Assembly: GCA_009809945.1 (NCBI GenBank)
Contig: WTPW01000316.1
Coordinates: 132,363-196,362 of the forward strand
Source of the DNA: Gigaspora margarita
Lineage: Eukaryota > Glomeromycota > Glomeromycetes > Diversisporales > Gigasporaceae
Reading direction: 5' to 3'
DNA length: 64,000 nucleotides
Shown here: in pieces, positions 1-9,726 of the stretch
How positions within the stretch are numbered: the stretch's first letter is position 1
How the letters are laid out: each line of letters begins with the position of its first letter
The notes under the pieces: generated by a model
What the model saw: the letters and a program-made list of their open reading frames with translations, nothing else
What the model was told of the DNA's origin: nothing
Databases searched by the model: none
Translations under genes and position numbers: made by a program

Positions 1-802
1 TCTTCTCTTCGCTTTTCTTCACATCTTTTCACATCTCTTCGCATCTCTTCGCCAGTTTTTTTTTTATTTATTTTTATTTTTTTTTATTTTTTGTTTATTT
101 ATTTTCACACAGTTGCACATCCACGTGCATCATATAAAAATAATGATCATCTTTGATAATCATTATTTTTATTTTTTTTTTATTTTTTTTATCCGTTTGT
201 TTTTTTTTGTTTTCGCTTCTCTTCTTTTCATATCTCTTTGCATCTCTTTACATCTCTTCGCATCTCTTCACTTCTCTTTACTTCTCTTTGCTTCTCTTGG
301 TGTCGTAGTTGGTGTCGTCATTGGTGTCATGTCGCTAGCTAGGTGTTGTTGATGTTCTTGTGGAATGGCTTTACGTGCTTCTCTCGGTATTCTTGTAGAT
401 AGTGTTGCATAGTTTTTTAGCGTTCTTGTGGGTGGTCCGTTTGTTTTTCCTGCGTTTTTGTAAGTAGGTCTTGCTCGTTTCTCTTGCGTTTGTACGGGGT
501 GGTCTTGCTCATTTTTCTCACGTTCGACGGGGTGATCTTCTCATTTCTCTTGTGTTCGTACAGGGTGGTCTTGCTCGTTTCTCTTGCGTTCGTACGGCGC
601 TTCTCTTTGCTTCTCTTCGCTTCTCTTCACTTTTCTTCGCTTCTCTTTGCTTATTAACTCTTTTTTTTTTGTATCATATTTCGTATTGTCGTTAGTGCCA
701 TCATTGGTACTATTGGTGTTGTCCTAGTTGGTGTCGTCGCTGGGGTCATATGGAGTGGTTTTTCTTGTTTCTCTTGCGTTTGTATAGGGTGGTCTAACAC
801 TA

Positions 803-937
803 CCGTAAAAGATCATATACAAGATCCCCCATATATCAGACCCATACTCATTTTTTACTAATTAATTTCTTTTTTTTACTAATTAATTTTTTTGGTGGAA
901 TGTAAGAGACCCGGGTCTTGTATATGATCTTTTACGG
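803..937. mobile_element. 135-bp TA-flanked MITE with 20-bp ends
   Basis: CCGTAAAAGATCATATACAA on the left is perfectly mirrored by TTGTATATGATCTTTTACGG on the right, with TA on each side (801-802, 938-939). The interior is AT-rich with a doubled TTTACTAATTAATTT word. Confidence 0.85.
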
Positions 938-1004
938 TAACGCTTCTGAGCAATAGTTTTTTTTATTTTTTTTTTACTTCTTTACTATTTTTTTAGAAAG
1001 TAGT

Positions 1005-1062
1005 GAATATAAGCAAATACAAGCGAATATAAGCGAATACAAGCGAATATAAGCGAATACAA
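1005..1062. repeat. tandem repeat of a GAATATAAGC/GAATACAAGC unit
   Basis: About five alternating 10-11-bp units lie in tandem within foldback copy A. Confidence 0.8.
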
Positions 1063-1575
1063 TAGTTAAAACAAAGAAGGGCCAACTGTAGGATGAGAAA
1101 ATAAGTATATAGGGCTAGTATTTTTATCAACAAAGTGCGAAAGTAGTTTAAAATATTACTATTTTTCATTTTCATTTTTTTTCATTATTTTTTTTGGTTT
1201 CGTTTTTTTGTTGTTTTTTTTTTTTTTTTTAAAGAATATATATTAATATATAATAAAATATATAATATTGAGTAAAAACATATATTTAATTTAAAATATA
1301 ATGTATAATAATAATAAATAAAAAATATAAAATTTTATATTAAATTGCGAAAACTTGCGAAAACCTGTAAAACGTTTAAAAATTTGCAAAAAGCATGATT
1401 ATGTGAATATAATAATTATTAATTGATATCATATTCGATATATATNGATTAACNGGTATTCNATANATATCNATTAANCNGATATNTATCGATTANTATC
1501 ACTATCGATAATAATCGATAGGGGTGTTGAGTATCGATATATATCTTATCAGTTAGTAATCGATATATATCTATA

Positions 1576-2940
1576 TATAAAATTTGCCGATGTAATACAA
1601 CCAATCAGCATGAATAGATCCAAATAGATCCAAACAGATCTTTGGATTAGATCCTCTAGATCTATCAGATTTTATAAATTATAGATCTAAACCAATCTGA
1701 AGCACCGGATCCAGATTGGATCTGGATCTCAGATCAGAACTTGCAGAACACTACTCTAAGTAACCATATTCTTCTGGTCTTTTTAATACTAATTGTGGTA
1801 ATATTATTAAAATTGACTCAACAGAGCCATATATATAGCCTCATGAAATTTATGCGACATCTTTATATAATCTTTAGAACATTGTCCAAATTTCAAAAAG
1901 TCATATTTCCAGTTCTACTAATCAGATTTTAATAATCTCATCACTATTAAAACCAGAAAACCTGGAGAACAAGCTTTATAAGAACGATAAAGGATATAGA
2001 GTTTTACTAAAATGCACCTATGGTAGTTTATATCATATTACATAAAACTATTAGAATAGCCAATCAAAATTTAAGATTAGTATAACATCAAATTTCATTT
2101 TTTTGTTTATTTTTTTAAAAAACATTCATATCTCAAAATTTTGCTTATGAAACCAACTTTGAGGCAATAATAAAAAATTTTTTGCTAAATTTTGTAAATA
2201 CTAATGCCCCAATAAAATCCTAGGCCTTACCCTAATCCTAAAGTAATCAAAATTTATTTTTTGTTTTATAAAAATTTATTTTTTTGGTTTGTTATACAAA
2301 TTTGCAAATCTAATTTACCTATGGTGATAAAATACTATAAGTGTGTTTTATAATAATTAAAAGATATATCTTAGTACAAAAGCCTTAATGGATCATTTTG
2401 TAAATCAACAAAATTATTATTTTGGTAGTGTTTATAAGATAAAATATCATGTGTTTGTAGACTTTTTGTTAATATTAATAGTGCAAGATAGGATGTCCAG
2501 GATTATGTGATTTGATATGGTTGATTATATAATAGATATAATTTTTATTATTAATATGCTTTTTATTGTTGTATAATTAGTTTGAATTTTTCAGGCATTT
2601 GCTAAAAATTTTACCTCAACTATGCTCATAATTTAAGTTCATTCATTTTTGTTATATTAGAACTTTTCAGAACTTATTTTCTGCTACTCAAATTACAAAT
2701 TTACCAAATTTAAAGCATTGCCGAACAAGTTAATATACTTCAACAACCAATCATATTTTATTTACATGATTTATGTTTTTTTTGCTTGATTATGTAAAAC
2801 ATAAGCAGGAACACAGAAATATTTTTTGATTTATTTCTATTTTAGCCAGAATTAGTATTGATTTAATTGGGTTAGCCATAATCATATGATCCTAGTTTGA
2901 ATTGCTAAAAAAATTGTATATTATTGCCAAGTACTAGTTG
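1576..2940. other. AT-rich region without a gene
   Basis: 1610-1740 is dense in AGATCC/AGATCT words, possibly a small decayed MITE. The rest has only short chance open frames and no recognisable coding signal. Confidence 0.5.
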
Positions 2941-2948
2941 TGACAATA

Positions 2949-3249
2949 ATGGATCTGAACATTTAGTATAGAGGTCATATTTGAAATTTTTCAGCAAAAA
3001 TACCTAAAGTTTGAAAAGCAAAAAACAGGTTTTGGCAATTATCTTGGCATCCAGTAGTCCAATTTGAATGAACTTTTTTTTAAAATGAAGCTCTTAGTGA
3101 GGCGCATTCAACAAAAAAAAGTTTATTCAATTCTGATTACTAAATTAGGAGTTATTAAAATAAATAGATTTTGTTATTTTTAGCAAATTAAGCCAAAATT
3201 GGCCAAAATCCAGTTATGATCTATAGAGATGTTCGGGGTCCTGGTAGTA
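2949..3249. mobile_element. decayed member of the AGGACCCC MITE family
   Basis: The right end reads TTCGGGGTCCT and the left GGATCTGAACATTTAGTA. The interior is the reverse complement of 45499-45795 (shared GGCATCCAGTAGTCCAATTT and GCGCATTCAACAAAAAA words). No matching TSD could be found. Confidence 0.65.
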
Positions 3250-3318
3250 TAACATTTTGGGTTTATATATTAAAGTATAAAAAGCATCTTTCACTCTCTA
3301 TTCTGATTTAAATAAATA

Positions 3319-3659
3319 CAGTCAAATCTCCATAAATGCAACGTGTACAGACAAGCCAACAATGTGCATTTAGGGAGGTATTGCATTTAGGGAGAGCCAA
3401 TTAAATTGCAGCTTTAAAGATTAGTTTATTAAGTTTGTGTAAATTCTCTAAAAACTGTATAACCTATTTTAAATACTAACATTTAATTGGCTACGTGCAT
3501 TTAGGGAGGTAGTATGATATAAAAAATTATTTGAAAGAATATGCATTTATAGAATATAGAACGTGCATTTATTATTAATAATTTCTTACAGACAAGACAA
3601 AAATGTGCATTTAGGGAGGTATTGCATTTATAGAGGTTGCATTTATAGAGGTCTGACTA
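3319..3659. mobile_element. P1 MITE, copy 1 (341 bp, TA target site)
   Basis: Flanked by TA (3317-3318, 3660-3661). Starts CAGTCAAATCTCCATAAATG and ends in the inverse GAGGTCTGACTA. Subterminal repeats of GTGCATTTAGGGAGGTA lie in both halves. It is collinear with 43316-44099 outside the nested element. Confidence 0.85.
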
Positions 3660-3661
3660 TA

Positions 3662-4805
3662 AATATATCTATCAGATAACATTTTTGATATAATCATAAT
3701 TTTGTTTAATAGACATTACAAAATATGGTTTATGATTTTTTTACAATATTAAAAGATTTTATTCCTAATTAATTACAGCAGACCAAACATAATTCAGTAA
3801 TTAACAATTTTTTTTTTTTTTTTTTAAACCACTAGTATTTAATTTTTTTAATAGACATGATTTTCCTTTCACAAAAGAATAAAAGTCCAAGAGCTATTTC
3901 CTTAATAATATATAGTTTTCTTGCAAATTATACAAAAAAAAGTCAGAAGTTGTTACATAAAACTATTAATAAATTGAGCAGTCAGTAGGCAACAAAAGAG
4001 TAAGGAGCTTCATTTACCATATATTCCTGAAAATAAGCTACTCCGAAAATAAGCAACCCCCCTGATTTTTTTCAAAAATCTCAAAAAACGTATTAGTAGT
4101 TGCTACATATAAAAGTCTAAGTAAACCTCAAAAGTGCCATTAAGTAAACTTGTTCAGAACCCAAAAATACACTTATAATAAAAATTTTACATTATTTGGA
4201 CAACTTTATATTAGTACGTTTTTCAATTTTTCAAAAAATTCAACAATTCGAAAATAAGCAACCCTCCACTTTTTGTGTAATTTTTGGCCCAAAAAAGGTT
4301 GCTTATTTTCAGGAATATAGGATATTTTCAGTTAAGCCAACAAGTCCAGAAATAACTAGAGACTACATCTATTCCAAATAGCAGCTACATTTTTCAGAGT
4401 ATTTGTAATCACAATTGCATTTTCTAGACAAATACACTTTATTCCTACTCTGTGAATAATTGATTATTCACAAACTAAGATGCATGCTATTCTAACTAAG
4501 AGAAGGCTCTTGAGTTTCTATCCTTCCTTGTCGATATGACTTAAAAATTGCACGAGAACTTATATTCCAAGCCATACTGCTGACTGTACAAAATTATAAT
4601 ATATATTTCCTAATTTCATTCTTGATTTTTTATTTTAAATTTTCTGTAAATAAGATAAAAAATGGGCAAAGTATTTTATTAGTTATAATAGCAGATTTAT
4701 TATTAATAAAAAAAATTCAAAATTCTATAATTACTATATCAAATACTTCATAAATTTAATAAATTTACAAAGTTGAATATTTTTTTCATCTATTTTTGTT
4801 GCTTT
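3662..4805. other. AT-rich intergenic DNA around a 298-bp MITE
   Basis: No coding signal apart from the MITE at 4021-4318. 4320-4805 contains only short chance open frames. Confidence 0.5.
4021..4318. mobile_element. 298-bp MITE with ATATTCCTGAAAATAAGC ends
   Basis: The 18-bp end at 4021-4038 is perfectly mirrored at 4301-4318. The interior carries the TAAGTAAACTTGTTCAG motif that recurs in several other palindromic elements of the window. A related, diverged copy is at about 55590-55995. Confidence 0.8.
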
Positions 4806-5366
4806 TCAGATTTTGGTCATGTGTCCATTTTCATCTATAACCAATTTTACTACTTTTTTCTTGTCTCCTTCTATTTCTTCTAACTCTTCAAGAATATTAA
4901 AAGTGAATTCTAATGTTTTCTCAAAGTTCGCATCATAAAGTTATTTCACTATTTTCTTTGCCCAACTTCTTTTGTTTTTGTGATAATCTTCACATTTTTC
5001 ATTTGATTCATGTTCTTCGATGACTTTATTGTCCTTTGAACCTTCGAATTTAATATGAATTTCCTATGATTGATCGATTTTTTCTTGTAACAAGTTCATA
5101 TACATTGTATTGGTAAGTATAGAGTTAATATCTTTATTCAGATTTAAATTTAAATCCAGATTTATTTATATTCGGATATAACAATACTATGTTACATTAT
5201 ATCATATGATATATTATATATCCGAATATATAAATCTGAATAGAAATGTTTAACTCTAGGTAAATATTACATTCGACTTATTTTTTTGTAAAGCTTTATC
5301 AACCAACCTTTTGATAATTTCGTTATCAAAATTTTTTTTCTTAGCAATGCTTCTACATGATTCCTC
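4806..5366 (-). pseudogene. relic host gene fragment B, split by a hAT MITE
   Basis: With the 139-bp MITE (5120-5258) and one TSD copy removed, one frame runs from 5366 to a TGA at 4806-4808. It encodes a Lys/Glu-rich segment with NFDNEIIKRLVDKALQ, then KNKRSWAKKIVK, then EFTFNILEELEEIEGDKKK and VKLVIDENGH, with only two in-frame stops (TAG at about 5064, TAA at about 4941) in about 145 codons. The charged, amphipathic coding character is unlike the surrounding DNA. An additional open stretch at 5491-5577 (ENHLMFWVRWLTTTH) may be a preceding exon. I do not recognise the family. Confidence 0.5.
5120..5258. mobile_element. 139-bp hAT MITE inside relic gene B
   Basis: Ends TAGAGTTAA and TTAACTCTA. 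The flanking 8-mers GGTAAGTA (5112-5119) and GGTAAATA (5259-5266) differ by one transition. The interior is an imperfect palindrome around TATATATCCGAATATA. Excision in silico rejoins the host reading frame (VIFT-NTMY). Confidence 0.85.
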
Positions 5367-6368
5367 TTAGTATAGAATAAATAAAATAAAATCAGTTTAT
5401 GCTTTTGTGTAAAGACAAAGCTACATGAAGTTAATTTTTTATTTTGAATATTCATCAATCCAAATTTTCAAAAAAAAGTTTTTTATAATATCAATTCATT
5501 CTAAAAACAAGGATAATATGAGTAGTAGTTAGCCAACGAACCCAAAACATGAGATGGTTTTCAGAAATTTTAGAAGGTATATAATTTATTTAATAAATTA
5601 CTAATAGGCTCAGAAACTCATAATAAAGGAAGCTAGTTACATAAGGATCCCAAAATATACATAAATAGGTCAGGTTAATTATAGGGTTACTAAAAAAGGA
5701 AAGATCTGTAGAAAAAACTTCAAAAATAAGCAAAAAAATTACTATAAATAGAAAAGATCTGCATAAAAAACCTCAAAAATAAGCAAACTCATACCTGACC
5801 TATCTAAGTATATTTCGGGGTCCTGTTACATGAAGCTCATGAATTACAATTAATAACAAAAAAAAATCTGACTGCAAACTAAAATTTTGAAAACCATGTA
5901 ATGCAAAACAAAAAATTGACTTTATATAGTCTAAATTGTTGTTCTTACAATCAACTTACCAAGACAAATTATTACTTCGAAAGCTAGAATCGTGACATTC
6001 TGGAAGAAATGGTCACTCTAATGACTCTTTTTATTAATTATGCTAGTTTATTTCGTATGTTCTTTTTAAAATTAGTTAACAATTTGGTAGGGTTTACCTT
6101 GCATTGGTTATAAAATATACATTTTTTTAGAAAAAGATTAATATTGTCAATTTAAAAGTTCAACATGTAGAGAAGGTTGGCATTGCTGAAGTTTTTGCAA
6201 ATAGATAATCATTGTTTAGCCACAAATTTCTCAACAACCTCTATGGGATAATTGACTCAATTTTAATCATAGTGGTAGCATAACTTCAGAACACAATACA
6301 TACACATTAACTTAGTGAAATAAACTTATTCTGTTCCTATACAACTAATACCTTTACTTCTTAAAATT
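5367..6368. other. relic DNA between gene fragments, with one MITE
   Basis: Contains the possible exon at 5491-5577, the MITE at 5644-5824 and, near 5960-6030 on the minus strand, a short open stretch ending in a GTAAGTTG-type donor. Nothing can be assembled with confidence. Confidence 0.35.
5644..5824. mobile_element. AGGACCCC-family MITE, copy 1 (181 bp)
   Basis: Ends AGGATCCCAAAATATAC and TATTTCGGGGTCCT. The TSDs GTTACATA (5636-5643) and GTTACATG (5825-5832) differ by one transition. The left arm has CATAAATAGGTCAGG, mirrored by CCTGACCTAT on the right. Confidence 0.87.
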
Positions 6369-6656
6369 TTAATAGCAAATATCTTCTAATTCTTTTTTCT
6401 TATAGTATGTCAACTTTCTTCTAACTATTGGTTTCTTTGGACAGTTTAGAGAAGGAGGAAAAAAAGAAGGAAGAAGACACTTTTTATCTTCTAACCAACC
6501 AAATACAATGATGTGGGCTTGAGACTTTTTATGAAAGTCTAAATTATTGTGTAAAACATCATAGAGCGAATTACATCATGATCTGGTAGTAGTTTTTTGA
6601 GGACAAATATCATATAAAGCGTTTAAAATAGCGTTAAGAGTAAGTATTCTTGACAT
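6369..6656 (-). pseudogene. relic host gene fragment A (about 95 codons)
   Basis: One frame runs from an ATG at 6656 to TAA at 6369, with a single in-frame TGA after 26 codons. It starts MSRILTLNAILNALYDICP and later has AHIIVFGWLEDKKCLLPSFF, then SLNCPKKP and a basic end. This is varied, Trp/Cys/Pro-containing protein sequence, unlike translated AT-repeat. It may be the 5' exon of the same gene as fragment B. Family not recognised. Confidence 0.5.
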
Positions 6657-8403
6657 TTTCTTCAATTACACTGGACTATAACTATTTACAAAGTTTGTTT
6701 TTACCTATGTTATGATTTTGACAGGCATTACATTGCTAGTGAAGGTATTAAAAAAAAAAAAGACATTACACGTAAAAGTTCATAGATTTATTGTATATTT
6801 ATAGTATTTATCAAACACTTACGCTAATTGGTTAATTCATACATATTATATTTAAATTTTATAGTTGTATTTATCACGACTCTAGACTATCGAACCATGT
6901 GTAGCAGGTATAAAAGAATACAAGAATTGTTTTAGTATTGTAGTATGAAAATTTTTCATTTTATCAAACAGGACATTAATTTTAACAATTCAAAATAGCT
7001 TTATTTAGTTCTAAAACATATTTGGGGTTTCGTTTATTAGGTTTGCTTATTAATTGTAAATAATTTTAAATTTTTTTACTTAGATTAAAATCAAATAAAG
7101 CATTACTGATGTCTATTAATTCATTTTGTTAGTCAAGTCATCAATAAATTATGAAATATCAGCAATATTACATATGTTTCAATTATTTCATATTTATGTG
7201 AAATTGTTTTACAAATTAAAGTGTTATTTAGACCATGCAAAGTTAATTAATTGGTTCTAGTAACCCAACCGGGTCAATGTTTTAATAACCGGTTAAGTTT
7301 TTAAAAAAAATTTTAAAAAAATTGAAATTGTTATATATAAAATTAAAAACAAAAAAAAAAAGCTGCTCGGCCAGGTCCATTTAAAAAGTTTTATGTTACA
7401 AGACTAATAATTTAAATTCATGTGACCTTAGTAAAAAAAATATTATATAAGAAAAAATCATTGATAAAAATTCAATATTAATATTTAATAAATAAGGAAT
7501 ATTATATTTATTATTAATATGAATTTATTTCTATTAAGTGTAAAGTAGTATATTTTTATTTATTAATCATATATAAGTTATCACCTTTACTTTGGGTCTT
7601 ATTTCATTAAATTTTGTAATAATATATTATATTGTAAAAGTCTAATTTTAGTTTCTAATACTTGTTGACTATTTACACCTATTATAACCAGAATATTTGT
7701 ATTAAATATTTGTTTTTTTTGGCATGTAATTTGTTTTTCTATTGTTATTAATAATTTTCAATTTATAATTATTCTTTATATAATCTGTGTCAATTAGTGT
7801 ACTTAATGTAGAAATATAAAGCTTATTATTTATTCATACAAATAATTGATATGATTAAAATTATCAATGCATAACTAATAGATATTTTGTCTAGAGATCT
7901 GACTCAATGAATACTATTCACTAAATATTCACTGAATATTTGAATATTTGAATATATAATTTTGAGCATTTCTATTTGTACATGGGATGTTTGAACACTG
8001 TACTACTCAAATTATATAGAAAAATGCAGTATGCAGATTATTTTTTGTACAACAAACATAAAAAAAAAAACAAAAATTAATTGTATTTTAAAATTTTGCT
8101 TAAAAAAATCTATGGGCTCTAAGAAAAAAAAATTTCTTGTAAAATTTTTGGTATAAACTATGCCTTCCTGCTTCATTTTAGTTCTTACCCTAACCCTAAT
8201 ATTAATTAAATTATTTTTTATTTTAATAAAAAATCTTTTAATTTATAAAAATTATTATACCTGTGTTCAAATACCCCGGGTACAATTAGCTATTTTCTAT
8301 AATTTTTTACTGAATGAATATTTGAATTTTAAAATTTCACTGAATATATTTATTGAATATTCATTGAATATATATATATATATATATATTTTTTCAATAT
8401 TAA
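6657..8403. other. AT-rich DNA without a gene
   Basis: Only short open frames and A/T runs. 7229-7290 resembles the left arm end of the palindrome at 53945 (AAAGTTAATT, then TTGGTTCT). 8160-8250 is a short dispersed repeat related to 27360-27480 and 46310-46400. Confidence 0.5.
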
Positions 8404-8860
8404 GGTAACTACTTAGGTACTCTAGCACTTTATTGGTACAAACGGGCTGGCCCAGTTAGCATAACCATGCCATATATTATATTTGTATAATGAGAGTACA
8501 ACCAGCCACTTACACTTTTGGTATCGTTCCATACTAGCTATCATACCTATAATCTATCTATGGGATTGCCTATTTAAACCCTCTGATTGCTACCCATGTT
8601 CTATATTCCTTCCAATATACCCTTTTATGAGTAATTTGCTATTTAAAGTACCCTGAGACTTTAGCCAAACTCCGATTTGTAGAGGGCATTTGACCCTGTG
8701 GTAAACCTGGTAGAGCAGTATCTATCCTACTTTTAGGTATTCACCTACACTTTAGTAACATCCACTATAGCTTTACCTGTATACTTGCAGTCAGAACTAA
8801 CCATTAAACCGCTACCATTACCTACTTCTTTCCTTGTGAAGTTCCCCAACCCCAGTGCCT
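8404..8860 (-). mobile_element. SINE-like repeat relic
   Basis: On the minus strand it shares GTTTAAATAGGCAATCCCAT, GGAACGATACCAAAAGTGTA and following words with 34480-34815 and 28540-29000. No TSD was found and the 5' head is not preserved. Confidence 0.6.
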
Positions 8861-9070
8861 ATACTTGCCGCCCAAATTAGTAGCCCAAGATAAAATTCCA
8901 AATTCCAAATAGTTAAAACCTATTTGGGATTTTAATATCGTAAGTTCCAAATGCCCAAATAGTATTTACCTTTTATATATATCCCAAATTCCAAAATCGT
9001 TCCAAATCCAAAATTTATCCCAAATCCCAAATTTATCCCAAATCCTAAAATTATTCCAAATCCCAAATAT
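8861..9070. repeat. CCCAAAT-rich repeat, counterpart of 17930-18135
   Basis: Begins TACTTGCCGCCCAAATT, followed by irregular tandem words ATCCCAAATT and TTCCAAAT. The stretch at 18110-18133 ends with the inverse GGGCGGCAAGTA, suggesting the two are ends of one repeat family. Confidence 0.6.
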
Positions 9071-9274
9071 CAATAATCAAGAACGTATTATCACGATGCT
9101 TTTTATTAATAATAAGATACATTCTTGATAAGCTAATTGATAATCTGCATGTACAACATATGCACAACATATGTACTATAATATTTAAGTTTCAAAACTT
9201 TCAAAGTTTCGCTTTATACTGTTATATATAAACTTACCAAACCTGTAGTGAAATTTCAAAAAAAAAGCTATCAA

Positions 9275-9385
9275 GTCGTGTTTGTTGTAGTGGTTTGTTG
9301 TAGTTCATTGTAGTGATTCGTTGTAGTGATTCGTTGTAGTTATTGGCTTGTTATAGTGTGTTCGTTATAGTGTTTATTATAAACA
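9275..9385. repeat. degenerate tandem repeat of GATTCGTTGTAGT
   Basis: Six to seven units of about 14-18 bp containing GTTGTAGT or GTTATAGT lie in tandem. No coding potential. Confidence 0.7.
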
Positions 9386-9726
9386 GGTTCATTATTTTTA
9401 TAGTTTATTCAACATCTCGCATGGCCTATTTTATATTTTAATATTAACTTTAAATATCTTTTAAGCTAAAATAGTTTACATATGATAGCTAAAATACTAT
9501 CTTTTGTTATTAGATTTTTGATTAGTGCTAAAATTTTTTTTTTTTTTTAATTTTTTTTTTTTAATAAGTTTTCTTTTTTTTTAAGTTGAGTTGCATTTTC
9601 GGCCTATTAAGTTTATATTAGTGGTATGTATAGAATGTTATACTATATTTTAGACATATAAAATTTTTTTTATATATTAATATTTGGACAACGTAATTTT
9701 TTTTGACTTCTTTAAAGAATATAATT

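Larger units (their letters stand above)
1..1575. mobile_element. foldback element family F, copy A, truncated at window start
   Basis: The stretch 1-700 is built of CTTCTCTTCGCTTCTCTT-type phrases and T runs. From about 1000 on it matches the 3' halves of copies B and C (GTAGGGCTAGT, then TAATATATAATA and TTGCGAAAACC phrases). An AT palindrome cluster with TATCGATA words and several N calls (1440-1575) takes the place of the terminus. No gene is supported. Confidence 0.6.

Noticed and set aside
113-695. Phe/Leu/Ser-rich open frames at the left edge
   Set aside because: They are translations of CTTCTCTT and TTTTT repeats with no complexity or start context.
8186-8203. TACCCTAACCCTAATA as a telomere-like repeat
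   Set aside because: Only two units within a dispersed repeat; related sites at 23575 and 27400 are single units. Not an array.
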